Origin: JAXDJH01 sp034663635 | Lineage (GTDB): Bacteria > Actinomycetota > CADDZG01 > WHSQ01 | Direction: 5' to 3' | Length of the DNA stretch: 64,000 bases | NCBI GenBank assembly: GCA_034663635.1 | Contig: JAXDJH010000029.1 | Location: 1 to 64,000 of the forward strand | Shown: positions 23,720 to 31,947 of the stretch, piece after piece | How positions within the stretch are numbered: position 1 is the first letter of the stretch | Layout: every line of letters begins with the position of its first letter | Made by a program: the position numbers and the translations under genes | The notes under the pieces: generated by a model | The model's input: the letters and a program-made list of their open reading frames with translations, nothing else | The model's database searches: none | What the model was told of the DNA's origin: nothing

Positions 23720-25441
23720 ATGCTCCGCGTCGCGCTGGCGCAGATGAATCTCCCCGTCGGCGATATCGACGGGAATGCGGCGCGCATCTCCGACACCATC
23801 GAACGGGCCGAGAGCGAAGGAGCCCAGATCCTTGCTCTCCCGGAGCTCGCCATCACCGGCTACCCGCCGGAGGATCTTCTTCTCAAGCGATCGTTCGTTG
23901 CAGCCAACGTCGAAGCGCTCCATGCCGTTGCCGCGAAGACCCGGGATGCCCTTACCGTCATCGGCTTCGTCGATCCAGGCAAAGGCAGCCTCTACAACGC
24001 CGCGGCGATCTGTCAGCACGGCGAAGTGCTCTCGGTCTACCGCAAGCACCTGTTGCCGAACTACGGCGTTTTCGACGAGCAGAGGTACTTCGATGCAGGC
24101 CGTGGACACACCCTCGTGGACACTCCCAACGGAGTGATCGGCGTCTGCGTCTGCGAAGACGCGTGGAGCGAGCGCGGCCCCGTCGTCAGTCAAGGAGACG
24201 CGGGCGCTCAGGTCGTCATCAACATCAACGCCTCACCGTTCCACAAGGGAAAGCGCGGGGAACGCATCGAAATGCTCTGTGACCGGGCCCGTCGCGCCAA
24301 GAGCTCCATCGTCTACGTGAACATGATCGGCGGGCAAGACGAGCTCGTGTTCGACGGCGGTTCGCTCGTGATCGACGCCGCCGGCAAAGTGATCGCGTCC
24401 TTCCCTCAGTTCACCGAATACTTCGGGATGGTGGACGTGCCGTTGGGCCAAGCCGGCCAAACCCATCATCCATCGGTACGACGGGTCGCGGCGGAACTGC
24501 CGAAAACGCGTGGCCCGGTGCAAGCAGTGACGACGGAACCGTTGGACGACACGGCCGAGGTCTACGAGGCGCTCACGCTCGCTCTGAAGGACTACGCGAC
24601 CAAGACCGGTTTTCGGAAAGTCGCGCTGGGCTTGTCTGGTGGGATCGACTCTTCGCTGACCGCAGCGATCGCTGCGGACGCACTGGGCGCGGACAACGTT
24701 CTGGGGATCGCGATGCCCTCGGAGTTCTCGTCGTTGCATTCCGTTGAGGACGCGAAGCAGCTCGCCGCGAACCTTGGGATCGACATGTTGGAGATCCCCA
24801 TCACCCAGACGTTCCACGGTTACCTCGAGACGCTCAAAGGGGCCTTCGGGGAAGTCGAAGTGGGCCTTGCCGAGGAGAACCTGCAGGCTCGTATCCGCGG
24901 CAACATCCTCATGGCGACATCGAACCGATACGGACACCTTGTGATCGCGACGGGAAACAAGTCCGAGATGGCATGCGGCTACGCAACCCTGTACGGAGAC
25001 ATGGCGGGGGGGTTCGCTCTCTTGAAGGACGTTTTCAAGACAGAGGTATACGAGCTCTGCGCCTATCGCAATTCGAGCTCACCGGCGATCCCCGACAATG
25101 TGATGACGAAGCCACCGTCTGCGGAACTGCGGCACGATCAGAAGGACTCAGACTCGCTCCCGCCATACGAGACCCTCGATCCCATCCTCGAGCTCTACAT
25201 CGAAGAAGACGCTGGGATTTCGGACATCATCGAGAAGGGTTTCGATGCCAAGACTGTCGAGCGCGTAGTCGCACTCGTCGATAGGGCCGAGTTCAAGCGG
25301 CGTCAAGCGCCACCCGGACCCAAGGTCACCACGAAAGCGTTCGGACGAGATCGCCGGCTGCCGATCAGCAATCGCTGGCGCGAAGGGCATCCCGGACGGC
25401 TCCCACAGAAGTCGGTTGGCCCGAAGGACGTGGTCGACTGA
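23720..25441 (+). CDS. nadE: Glutamine-dependent NAD+ synthetase
   Basis: A 573-residue two-domain enzyme that makes NAD+ from deamido-NAD+ and glutamine. N-terminal nitrilase-type glutaminase: Glu42 in LPELAITGYPP, Lys109 in YRKHLLPNYGVFDE and Cys145 in VCEDAW form the catalytic triad. C-terminal synthetase: P-loop LSGGIDSSLTA near 304-314, then TGNKSEMACGYATLYGD and the closing KPPSAELR and RAEFKRRQAPPG. The length is that of the bacterial fused type. The stop overlaps the start of the GlnR-like regulator (TGATG), placing a glutamine-consuming enzyme and the nitrogen regulator in one operon. Confidence 0.96.
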   Translation: MLRVALAQMNLPVGDIDGNAARISDTIERAESEGAQILALPELAITGYPPEDLLLKRSFVAANVEALHAVAAKTRDALTVIGFVDPGKGSLYNAAAICQHGEVLSVYRKHLLPNYGVFDEQRYFDAGRGHTLVDTPNGVIGVCVCEDAWSERGPVVSQGDAGAQVVININASPFHKGKRGERIEMLCDRARRAKSSIVYVNMIGGQDELVFDGGSLVIDAAGKVIASFPQFTEYFGMVDVPLGQAGQTHHPSVRRVAAELPKTRGPVQAVTTEPLDDTAEVYEALTLALKDYATKTGFRKVALGLSGGIDSSLTAAIAADALGADNVLGIAMPSEFSSLHSVEDAKQLAANLGIDMLEIPITQTFHGYLETLKGAFGEVEVGLAEENLQARIRGNILMATSNRYGHLVIATGNKSEMACGYATLYGDMAGGFALLKDVFKTEVYELCAYRNSSSPAIPDNVMTKPPSAELRHDQKDSDSLPPYETLDPILELYIEEDAGISDIIEKGFDAKTVERVVALVDRAEFKRRQAPPGPKVTTKAFGRDRRLPISNRWREGHPGRLPQKSVGPKDVVD

Positions 25442-26130
25442 TGGCTTGGACCGTTCTGTTCCTTTCGGATCAGCATGAAGACGTCCGGGAACTCTTGCCG
25501 ACATTTCCCCTGGGCCCGTACCGGGTTTCGCATGCCGCGCTAAAGACGACGGGACCCGACGACTTGATACCTCTTCATCCGGAGTTGCTCTTGATCGATG
25601 CAACCGGAGATCTGAGCGCGGCTGAGGAAGCAACCAGACGCCTTGCGTTGGCATGGGAGGTCGGCTTGCCGCCGATCGTGGTCATCGTCGACGACGACGG
25701 GGTCGCTCGATTCCGTTTCGAGCTCGGCGCGGACGACTTCCTGTTGCCCAGCGCGTCGATCGGTGAGATCTCGGCGCGGATCGCTCTTGTTTCCAATAGA
25801 ACGGGGCGAGGCGAAGAGGCGACGGTCCTCAAGATCGGTGACCTCACCGTCAACCCCGAGAACTACCAGGTCTACGTGCGCGGCCGACCACTCGACCTCA
25901 CGTACAAAGAGTTCGAGCTACTGAAGTTCCTCGCCCAGAGGCCCGGGCGCGTTTGCGATCGTGACCTCTTGCTCCGCGAGGTGTGGGGGTACGACTACTA
26001 CGGAGGCACTCGCACCGTCGATGTTCACGTCCGTCGGTTAAGGGCGAAGTTGGGCGTCGAGCACGAGGCCCTCATCGAAACGATCCGAAATGTCGGCTAC
26101 CGACTGGTACCGAGACCGCGCGAGCGTTAG
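25441..26130 (+). CDS. glnR: GlnR-like orphan OmpR-family regulator
   Basis: A 229-residue regulator with a degenerate receiver (1-~125) and an OmpR-type winged helix (~132-225). The DNA-binding part, with RPLDLTYKEFELLKFLAQRPG and EVWGYDYYGGTRTVDVHVRR (each read with small differences), is very close to actinobacterial GlnR. In the receiver D53 (LLIDATGD) is kept, but the acidic pair is SD (9-10) and the usual K-P is replaced (FLLPSAS), so aspartyl phosphorylation is unlikely; GlnR is known as such an atypical regulator. It probably binds the boxes upstream of glnA1 and glnA2. No histidine kinase is adjacent. It overlaps nadE (TGATG). Confidence 0.85.
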   Translation: MAWTVLFLSDQHEDVRELLPTFPLGPYRVSHAALKTTGPDDLIPLHPELLLIDATGDLSAAEEATRRLALAWEVGLPPIVVIVDDDGVARFRFELGADDFLLPSASIGEISARIALVSNRTGRGEEATVLKIGDLTVNPENYQVYVRGRPLDLTYKEFELLKFLAQRPGRVCDRDLLLREVWGYDYYGGTRTVDVHVRRLRAKLGVEHEALIETIRNVGYRLVPRPRER

Positions 26131-26478
26131 GTGTCGACGCTTCTCGCGATAGCGGCCCTCATCTTTATGGACGGCATCTTGCGATGGGTCGTCTTCATCG
26201 GTTTGCTGAGTACCGACGCGGTGGGGATCACGATCTGGTTGCGTCACCGCAACGATCGATCGATCACCGGGCACGAGGGCATGATCGGAAAGAAGGGCTT
26301 CGCCACCTCCGATCTCGATCCGAAAGGGCACGTCCGGGTTCGAGGGGAACTATGGACTGCCGTTTCGGACGAGCCGATCGCGGCGGGTGACCCCGTAGTC
26401 GTCACCGGCGTCGACGGCATCAAGCTGCTGGTCGCTAGCCCGACCAGCGCATCCGCTCCGGTTAACTTGTCCCGGTAG
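26131..26478 (+). CDS. NfeD-like small membrane protein with OB-fold domain
   Basis: A 115-residue protein: one N-terminal hydrophobic region (residues ~2-33, LLAIAALIFMDGILRWVVFIGLL) and a C-terminal beta domain with GMIGKKGFATSDL, GHVRVRGELWTAVSD, IAAGDPVVVTGVDGI and LLVASPT, the pattern of the NfeD OB-fold. The GTG start abuts the glnR stop (TAGGTG), so it is co-transcribed. NfeD proteins usually accompany stomatin-like proteases in membrane quality control; no stomatin gene is in the window. Confidence 0.75.
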   Translation: MSTLLAIAALIFMDGILRWVVFIGLLSTDAVGITIWLRHRNDRSITGHEGMIGKKGFATSDLDPKGHVRVRGELWTAVSDEPIAAGDPVVVTGVDGIKLLVASPTSASAPVNLSR

Positions 26479-26483
26479 CGTTC

Positions 26484-26555
26484 GGGTCGCTAGCTCATCT
26501 GGTAGAGCTCCGGACTTTTAATCCGGCGGGCAGGGTTCGAGTCCCTGGCGACCCA
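26484..26555 (+). tRNA. tRNA-Lys (anticodon TTT)
   Basis: A full 72-nt cloverleaf: acceptor GGGTCGC/GCGACCC, D stem GCTC/GAGC, anticodon stem CCGGA/TCCGG with loop CTTTTAA, T arm CAGGG-TTCGAGT-CCCTG and discriminator A. CCA is not encoded. Degenerate copies of its 3' half follow. Confidence 0.95.
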
Positions 26556-26681
26556 CAACACCAAGACGTGGGTCGCCATCCGCCAATCCCGGCGCCACTC
26601 GAACCCTGCGACGACTACGTCGTCAACTGCAGGGTTCGTCGCCCTGGCGACCCACAAGACGACCCCACAACTCGACCCACA
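26547..26681 (+). repeat. Degenerate direct and inverted copies of the tRNA-Lys 3' end
   Basis: After the tRNA, GTGGGTCGCC (26568-26577) is the exact reverse complement of the tRNA tail GGCGACCCAC (26547-26556). CACTCGAACCCTGC (26596-26609) mirrors the T arm. A direct copy of T arm plus tail (GCAGGGTTCG at 26629, CCTGGCGACCCACAA at 26643-26657) follows, and CTCGACCCACAA recurs near 26671. This looks like remains of duplicated tRNA ends or integration scars. No integrase is present. No gene is seen between 26556 and 26784. Confidence 0.6.
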
Positions 26682-26784
26682 ACCCCAAACGTGCTCCGGG
26701 TCGGCCTACGCGCGTGCTGGAGAGAGGAAGGAGAGCTATGCGACCGCGGAGAACGATGTAGGCAGACGAAATAGGAGGTCTTTG

Positions 26785-27303
26785 ATGAAACGCGTGATCG
26801 TGTCTGTCCTTGTGGCAACTCTGGTTGCCGCCTTCGCCCCCGTAGCTGCACACGCGGGCGGCGCTCCACAGCAAGAAGAAGGATCGGTTCTCCTGTCGGG
26901 GCCGGGGCCAAACGGCGAGACCACGGGCGGGTGCTGGACGGGATGGGCACGGCGATTCTGGATCATCTCTAGTGGTGCGACCGCGGGCCCGTTTGGGGCC
27001 ATGTTCGAAGTCGACAAGGCGACGTGGGGCGGGAAGTTCAAGCTCGAGGTCACCGGCGGAGGAGCAGGCACGGAAGATCTCGACGTCACCTTCTACGCGG
27101 ATCCAGGTCATGTTGACCCCGCCGACCCAGCGCAACAGGCCGGCATCGCGGAGAGCGGCGCTTACCTGACGAGAGAAGCGGGTGGCGAAGCGGGGCTCGT
27201 GCCTCAGACATCGACGGTCGCGCTCGTTTGCCTGGCAGTCGGCAGCGGCTACAACGCCGAATGGGCGTACACCGCGACGCCGCCGACCAAAAAGAAGAAG
27301 TAA
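26785..27303 (+). CDS. Secreted protein of unknown function
   Basis: A 172-residue exported protein. The signal peptide MKRVIVSVLVATLVAAFA...AHA ends near residue 24. The mature part is Gly-rich and probably beta-sandwich (GGKFKLEVTGGGAGTEDLDVTFYAD), with a C-terminal TPPTKKKK tail. TAGGAGGT lies 5 nt before ATG 26785, which fixes the start. No family recognised. The TEDLDVTFY segment recalls domains of archaeal/bacterial secreted proteins, without a function. It precedes another secreted protein gene by 77 bp. Confidence 0.7.
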   Translation: MKRVIVSVLVATLVAAFAPVAAHAGGAPQQEEGSVLLSGPGPNGETTGGCWTGWARRFWIISSGATAGPFGAMFEVDKATWGGKFKLEVTGGGAGTEDLDVTFYADPGHVDPADPAQQAGIAESGAYLTREAGGEAGLVPQTSTVALVCLAVGSGYNAEWAYTATPPTKKKK

Positions 27304-27335
27304 CTCAGCGACTGAGGAGCCGTTTCATCTTGGCT

Positions 27336-27375
27336 CCCCTCGGATATAGGTTGGGCTGGGTTCCGAGCCGAGGGG
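27336..27375 (+). promoter_or_regulatory. Inverted repeat covering the ribosome-binding site of the next gene
   Basis: CCCCTCGG (27336-27343) pairs perfectly with CCGAGGGG (27368-27375); the second arm contains the GAGGGG Shine-Dalgarno sequence 5 nt before ATG 27381. Pairing in the mRNA would hide the ribosome-binding site. The loop is 24 nt. Regulation is inferred, not shown. Confidence 0.35.
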
Positions 27376-27380
27376 GACGG

Positions 27381-28637
27381 ATGTCCGAGTACGAGGTCAA
27401 GACCGCACGAAGTGCGCTCTCCATCACGATCGTTGTTTGTCTGCTTGCGCTGTCCAGTCTCCTTCTCACAACGAGCGCCTTCGCCGATACCCAGCGCGTG
27501 GTCGGCGACGACGACAAGGGATGGAAACCACGGCACGCCGCGTGTGGGGGAACGGCTGGTGGGATGCACAGGATGGAACCGGGGCCCATCGGAAAACCGA
27601 ATCCGCCCGATACGGGCGCGCCTCCCGAGGGGCAAGGAAGCTTGGAGTTCACTCTTCCTTCGAACGACACCTCATTGGAAGAGATGCGCCAAACGCGTTA
27701 TTCCGGCATCGCTCTGAGTTCGATATCAAGGCTGGACTACTACACCTTCGTAGGTACCAACGCGATTTCTCCTGCCGAACCCCCCACGGGTGAGCACGCG
27801 CCTTATCTCACGCTCGAACTAGACACGAACGGGGACAACGTTGGGGATGACCGGATCATCTACGAGCCTGAATTTCAGGTGCAAGCGGTCGCGGGTGGTG
27901 AGTGGCAATTCTGGGACGCCAAGAACGGAAATTGGTACTCCGTAAATGGCACAGGACCCACGAGCCGAACCAACAATGGCGCGAAACCGTTGTCGGTGTA
28001 TCTCGCCGCCAAACCAGCAGCGAAGATCGTCAACACCGTTAGCGGAGGGGGCCTGGCCGTTAGCGTGGGATGCGCCGGTCTCGCTTGGCAGGGCTTTGAA
28101 GGCAACGTGGATGCGTTGACATTCACGAGTCCTACGATGGACACCACTTGGGACTTCGATCCACCCGGCATCGGCGAATCGCCAATGCCAGACCCCACCC
28201 CAACGCCCACACCGACGCCCACACCGACTCCGACTCCTTCGCCTTCGGCGACCCCGAGCCCAAGCTCTTCGCCAAGCCCATCACCTAGCCCGAGCGCGTC
28301 GCTCAGCCCCAGCCCAACACCATCGCCGACGCCCAGCAACGACCCCTTCACACACGAAACGGTCATCACCATCGGTCACTCGAACGATTCGTTCTTTGGA
28401 GTCGTTACGTCGGAAAAGGCCGCTTGCAAATTCGGCCGCGCTATCTACTTGAAGAAAGTGAGGAAGGGGAGGGACAAGGCCATTGGCCGGGACACGACCG
28501 ATGACGCGGGTCGTTGGAAGCTCCGCGTGAGAAAAGCACATGGGCGCTACTACGCGGTGGCGAAGGTCCTCTTCTACTCGTCGAACGGCCGGACGGAAAC
28601 ATGTAAGAAGGGGAAATCTCCAACGATCAAACCGTGA
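27381..28637 (+). CDS. Secreted protein with calcium-loop-like motif and Pro/Ser/Thr stalk
   Basis: A 418-residue exported protein. N-terminal hydrophobic signal ends near TTSAFA. A mature N-terminal domain (about 40-270) has a DTNGDNVGDD motif resembling thrombospondin type-3/dockerin calcium loops. Then a low-complexity stalk of PT and PS repeats (about 271-325), and a C-terminal beta domain of ~90 residues (DDAGRWKLRVRKAHGRYYAV) with two Cys. No sortase signal. GAGGGGGA precedes the ATG within a hairpin. The gene is coupled to the following acetyltransferase (GTGA). An envelope or adhesive role is plausible but not demonstrated. Confidence 0.7.
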   Translation: MSEYEVKTARSALSITIVVCLLALSSLLLTTSAFADTQRVVGDDDKGWKPRHAACGGTAGGMHRMEPGPIGKPNPPDTGAPPEGQGSLEFTLPSNDTSLEEMRQTRYSGIALSSISRLDYYTFVGTNAISPAEPPTGEHAPYLTLELDTNGDNVGDDRIIYEPEFQVQAVAGGEWQFWDAKNGNWYSVNGTGPTSRTNNGAKPLSVYLAAKPAAKIVNTVSGGGLAVSVGCAGLAWQGFEGNVDALTFTSPTMDTTWDFDPPGIGESPMPDPTPTPTPTPTPTPTPSPSATPSPSSSPSPSPSPSASLSPSPTPSPTPSNDPFTHETVITIGHSNDSFFGVVTSEKAACKFGRAIYLKKVRKGRDKAIGRDTTDDAGRWKLRVRKAHGRYYAVAKVLFYSSNGRTETCKKGKSPTIKP

Positions 28638-29143
28638 GCCTCACGATCCGCGGCGCGACGACAAAGGACGCTGCTGGCGTCCTGGCTATCTATGGCCCGG
28701 TGATCGAGCGCTCACCTGCTTCTTTCGAGATCGTTGTCCCCTCTGAATCCGAGATAGCCGGTCGGATCGAGAAAACCCTCGCAGCCCACCCGTGGCTGGT
28801 CGGCGTTGATGGAGAGGACATCCTCGGTTACGCCTACGCGGGCCAGTTCAGGAATCGGGCTGCGTACGCGCCCTCCGCCGAGGTCTCGACATACGTGAGC
28901 GCGTCGGCTCGAGGCAGAGGAATAGGTCGCGCTCTACTGACAGCACTCCTCGAGGAGCTCATAGCCCGAGGCTTCGCGAACGCATTCGCTGGAGTCACTC
29001 TCCCGAACGAGGCGAGCGTTCGCCTGTTCGAGTCGGCCGGCTTCAGGCACGTCGGCATCTTTCGCAACGTTGGCTACAAGTTCGACGACTGGCATGACGT
29101 CGGCTGGTGGCAGCTCGACCTCGGCGTCGTTCAGGAAAGGTGA
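28634..29143 (+). CDS. GNAT acetyltransferase, phosphinothricin acetyltransferase-like
   Basis: A 169-residue GNAT protein close to the Pat/MddA group, which N-acetylates phosphinothricin, methionine sulfoximine or related amino acids. Visible: IRGATTKDAAGVLAIYGPVIE at the N-terminus (shown in part), EVSTYVSASARGRGIGRALL with the acetyl-CoA loop, and the C-terminal LPNEASVRLFESAGFRHVG and DVGWWQLDL. The GTG start overlaps the upstream stop (GTGA). It overlaps the convergent hydrolase gene by 13 bp. True substrate unknown. Confidence 0.82.
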   Translation: MSLTIRGATTKDAAGVLAIYGPVIERSPASFEIVVPSESEIAGRIEKTLAAHPWLVGVDGEDILGYAYAGQFRNRAAYAPSAEVSTYVSASARGRGIGRALLTALLEELIARGFANAFAGVTLPNEASVRLFESAGFRHVGIFRNVGYKFDDWHDVGWWQLDLGVVQER

Positions 29144-29796
29144 TGGCTGAGAAAGTCGACCGTTCGCGCCCAGGCCAGCTCCGCTGCGTCTGCATCGAAG
29201 GCATCCGGCACGTCAGAGTTCGCGAACCAGTGTCCGGCGTCGTAGGTGTGCAGCTCGGCCGGCACTCCCTCCGCTCCGAGTCGCTCGAATAGCGGACGGG
29301 CATCGTCCAAAGACTCCCACTCATCGTTGGTGGCGTAGTGCCCGAGGAGCGGAACACGCCAAGGTGCGGCGGTCGGATCGTCGACCGGGTAATAGGCCCC
29401 GTAGTAGACGACCACTGCATCGGCTCCCGCCGCGTTCGCCGCGAGCATGCCGTAGCCGGTTCCCAGTGAGAAACCCACGATCCCAACGCGCGGGTGCCAG
29501 TTGACTCGCATGTGCTCGATGGCCTCGACCGCTTTCGCGGTCGTGAGGTCCTCGTCGAGCGAACGGGCGAACGACGTGGCCTCTTCGACGTTCGAAGCGA
29601 TGCGGCCGTCGTAGAGATCGGGGGCCAAAACCGTGAAGCCCTCCTCCTCGTTCAATCGGTCCGCGTATCGCTTGAACGAATCGGTGAGGCCGAAGAACTC
29701 ATGAAGCACGATCACGCACGGACCCACTCGAGCCGAGCTCGCCATGTAGCCGCGGCCGGCCGTGGGCCCTCCGCCGAACGGAATCATCTGTCCCAT
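29131..29796 (-). CDS. Dienelactone hydrolase family protein
   Basis: A 221-residue alpha/beta hydrolase of the DLH family. Nucleophile elbow GFSLGTGYG (S110 in place of the Cys of classical dienelactone hydrolase), acid Asp in the HYATNDEW segment near 154 and His in YDAGHWF near 191. The N-terminus VIVLHEFFGL is typical. No signal peptide. It stands alone between convergent neighbours. The natural substrate cannot be told; esters or lactones are likely for the family. Confidence 0.82.
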   Translation of the reverse strand: MGQMIPFGGGPTAGRGYMASSARVGPCVIVLHEFFGLTDSFKRYADRLNEEEGFTVLAPDLYDGRIASNVEEATSFARSLDEDLTTAKAVEAIEHMRVNWHPRVGIVGFSLGTGYGMLAANAAGADAVVVYYGAYYPVDDPTAAPWRVPLLGHYATNDEWESLDDARPLFERLGAEGVPAELHTYDAGHWFANSDVPDAFDADAAELAWARTVDFLSHHLS

Positions 29797-29843
29797 CTGG
29801 TCTTTCTACCGCGCCGAGGGGCACGGGGCTCCCAGGGCCGGGC

Positions 29844-29873
29844 TTGCAATAAAGTGCTCCGACTGCCTACAAC
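29844..29873 (+). promoter_or_regulatory. Promoter candidate for the zinc-ribbon gene
   Basis: -35 TTGCAA (29844-29849), 18-bp spacer, -10 TACAAC (29868-29873), 12 bp before the TTG start at 29886. A GGGGGG run between -10 and start can act as ribosome-binding site. Confidence 0.45.
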
Positions 29874-29885
29874 CGGGGGGCGACC

Positions 29886-30167
29886 TTGAGCGACGACGAC
29901 AAGTCTGAGAAGAACGAAGACGAGCCTCAGAAGCACGAAGACGTCGAGGACAACCGTCCCGACGACGACACGATCTCGGAGAGCGCGAAGTGCCCCGAGT
30001 GTGGCGCTCCGATCGAGAACCTCCGCGCCTCATGTCCGAACTGCGGCTACGAGTACAAGGAAGGCGACTACGACCAGCCCGAGGCCGGCGACGAGTTCCT
30101 CACCGGCAGTCAGATCGACGACGAGGGCAACGAGCAGCCAGAGGCTGAAGAAGCCTCCGATGAGTGA
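29886..30167 (+). CDS. Small acidic zinc-ribbon protein
   Basis: A 93-residue, very acidic protein with a central four-Cys zinc ribbon, CPECGAP and CPNCGYEYKE about 14 residues apart. The flanks are disordered D/E/K-rich segments. The start is TTG behind GGGGGG. It overlaps the next gene by 8 bp. Such ribbons are found in many small regulatory or adaptor proteins; no specific function can be assigned. Confidence 0.65.
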   Translation: MSDDDKSEKNEDEPQKHEDVEDNRPDDDTISESAKCPECGAPIENLRASCPNCGYEYKEGDYDQPEAGDEFLTGSQIDDEGNEQPEAEEASDE

Positions 30168-30843
30168 GTTCGGTGCGGCCTACGAAGCGACGCGACAGCG
30201 AGTGATCGAGCTAACCCGGGACCTCGACGATGAGGGACTCGCGATCAGGGTGCCGGCGACCCCTGAGTGGACCGTCAAAGACCTCGTCGCACACGTCACG
30301 GGCATCTGCACCGACATCCTCGAAGGTAAGTACGAAGGCGTCGGCCAAGACGAGTGGACGAGGGCACAGGTCGAGGCACGTCGCGATCTCCCACTCGCAG
30401 AGATCGTCGCCGAATGGGACGAGCAGGCTCCCAAGGTAGAAGAGGTTCTCGACACGGTGTTCCATCCTGCGGTCGCGGCGATGACGCTCTCCGATCTCGT
30501 TACACACGAGCAAGATCTTCGTGGAGCTCTCAACGCACCAGGAGCGCGCGACACGCGCGACTTCGAGCTCGCGCTAGAAGCAGACACTCGGACGGTGGGG
30601 CGCAAACTGAAGAAGACCGAACTGCCGGCGTTGCGCGTGATCGCCGGTGACGGGCTCGAGTGGGCGATCGGTAATGGCGAACCCCAAGGTGAAGTGAAAG
30701 GGGATCCGTTCGAGCTGTTCAGGACTATGGGCGGACGGAGGACGCGCGACCAGGCCAGATCTCTTGAATGGTCTATCGACCCGGAGCCCTACATCGAGAT
30801 CTTCTGCCTCTACGGGTACCGGGACGAACCGCTCCACGAGTAA
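30160..30843 (+). CDS. DinB-like / maleylpyruvate isomerase N-terminal domain protein (mycothiol-type)
   Basis: A 227-residue protein of the actinobacterial TIGR03083/DinB_2-like group. The metal-ligand type His are in DLVAHVTGI and DLVTHEQDLRGAL; N-terminal WTVKDLVAH is the hallmark. Relatives include mycothiol-dependent maleylpyruvate isomerase, though most members are uncharacterised. A C-terminal SCP2-like part (PALRVIAGDGLEWAIGNGEP) follows. ATG 30160 gives the family N-terminus and an 8-bp overlap with the zinc-ribbon gene. It meets the convergent gene without a gap. Confidence 0.82.
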   Translation: MSEFGAAYEATRQRVIELTRDLDDEGLAIRVPATPEWTVKDLVAHVTGICTDILEGKYEGVGQDEWTRAQVEARRDLPLAEIVAEWDEQAPKVEEVLDTVFHPAVAAMTLSDLVTHEQDLRGALNAPGARDTRDFELALEADTRTVGRKLKKTELPALRVIAGDGLEWAIGNGEPQGEVKGDPFELFRTMGGRRTRDQARSLEWSIDPEPYIEIFCLYGYRDEPLHE

Positions 30844-31947
30844 CTAGGGGAGCTTGTCGAAGGCGAGGACCCGGCCCCCGGTTAGATCCGTCACCCAGAG
30901 CTTCCCCCCCGAGATACCGGCTTCGACAGCCTCGCCCGGAAGCGTGATCACGTCACCGGTGGGGGCCGCGTCATTGCGATCGATGCGAACCAGCCGGTAT
31001 CCGCGTTTCGTGCTTTCAAGGACCCAGGCGACCTTGGGATCGATCGCGAGATCTATGACCTCACCAATGACGTCGTAGCGAGCGATCTCAGCTCCCGAAG
31101 CTGGATCGATCTTCACCACGTTTCCCAACCCGATATTCCAGAGCCCACCTGCGGCAAATATCAGGTCGCCTCTGGCGTTAGCGGGGCCCGAAACCGTTGC
31201 CCCTTTAGCCCCGGTGGCCTGATCGAAGGTTGTGATCGTGCCGTTGGAATCAAGAACGTATCCAGTGGCGTCGTGCACGGCAATGTCGATCGGGTGGGCG
31301 GTTAACGGCACCTCTTGAGGATCCGTTGATCCCGAGTCGAGTCGATACACGGCCTCGCCCTTGGCCACTATCCAGAGAACGTTCTGGCCCACGGTCAACT
31401 CCATCTCAACGCCGGGAGTACTCACCTGGATCGGCGGCGACGGCTGAGACGTGATGAAGTCGACGCTCGTAATCTGCCCAAGCTCAGGAAGCGCCACCCA
31501 CACGGGGCCGGCTGCAATGGCGATGTCTCCAGGAGCGCCCGGCAACTGGATCGTCTGATCGATCTCACCCGTGCTCGAGATAACTCTCGTCAACGAATTG
31601 TCGCCCGCGTTTGCGGTCCAGACGTTGCCCTGGCCCCCAACCGCGATGTCGGACGGGCTCGCTCCAACGTCGATGGCATCGAGCGGCTGCGATGCGATCG
31701 GCAATGTTCGAGACGGGTCCGGCCCGCCACGATCAACCGGAGATGTGCGCGATACGAAGAAGAAAGCAACTGTGACGACGGCCACGCCCGCGGCCACCGC
31801 ACCGATCGCGCGCCGGGTCCGGCGCCGCTGGAGCCGGCGCAGCAGCGAGCGCCGAGCCTCGAAACGTTCGTCGCTGCCTATCGAGTCGTGGTGCGCGTCC
31901 CTGACCTCTTGAAGAGTTCGCTTGAGGCGTCCTTCTAGATCGTTCAT
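30844..31947 (-). CDS. Membrane-anchored beta-propeller protein, putative anti-sigma partner
   Basis: A 367-residue protein: cytoplasmic basic N-terminus (residues 1-~48, with a run of Arg), one transmembrane helix (IGAVAAGVAVVTVAFFFV) and an extracellular region of repeated ~40-residue blades such as PSDIAVGGQGNVWTANAGDN, like SMP-30/NHL/Vgb propellers. ATG 31947 overlaps the ECF sigma factor stop (ATGA), so the two are co-translated. The position immediately after a sigma factor and the topology suggest a membrane regulator of that sigma, but no zinc anti-sigma motif is seen. It may instead be only a target or partner. Confidence 0.75.
   Translation of the reverse strand: MNDLEGRLKRTLQEVRDAHHDSIGSDERFEARRSLLRRLQRRRTRRAIGAVAAGVAVVTVAFFFVSRTSPVDRGGPDPSRTLPIASQPLDAIDVGASPSDIAVGGQGNVWTANAGDNSLTRVISSTGEIDQTIQLPGAPGDIAIAAGPVWVALPELGQITSVDFITSQPSPPIQVSTPGVEMELTVGQNVLWIVAKGEAVYRLDSGSTDPQEVPLTAHPIDIAVHDATGYVLDSNGTITTFDQATGAKGATVSGPANARGDLIFAAGGLWNIGLGNVVKIDPASGAEIARYDVIGEVIDLAIDPKVAWVLESTKRGYRLVRIDRNDAAPTGDVITLPGEAVEAGISGGKLWVTDLTGGRVLAFDKLP

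Noticed and set aside
26568..26774. 68-residue ORF after tRNA-Lys
   Set aside because: Made of the degenerate tRNA repeats; no ribosome-binding site or protein-like pattern.
28190..28350. CRISPR or other DNA-level repeat array in the PT/PS-rich region
   Set aside because: The repeats are codon-level Pro/Ser/Thr repeats inside an exported protein, not spaced direct repeats with unique spacers.
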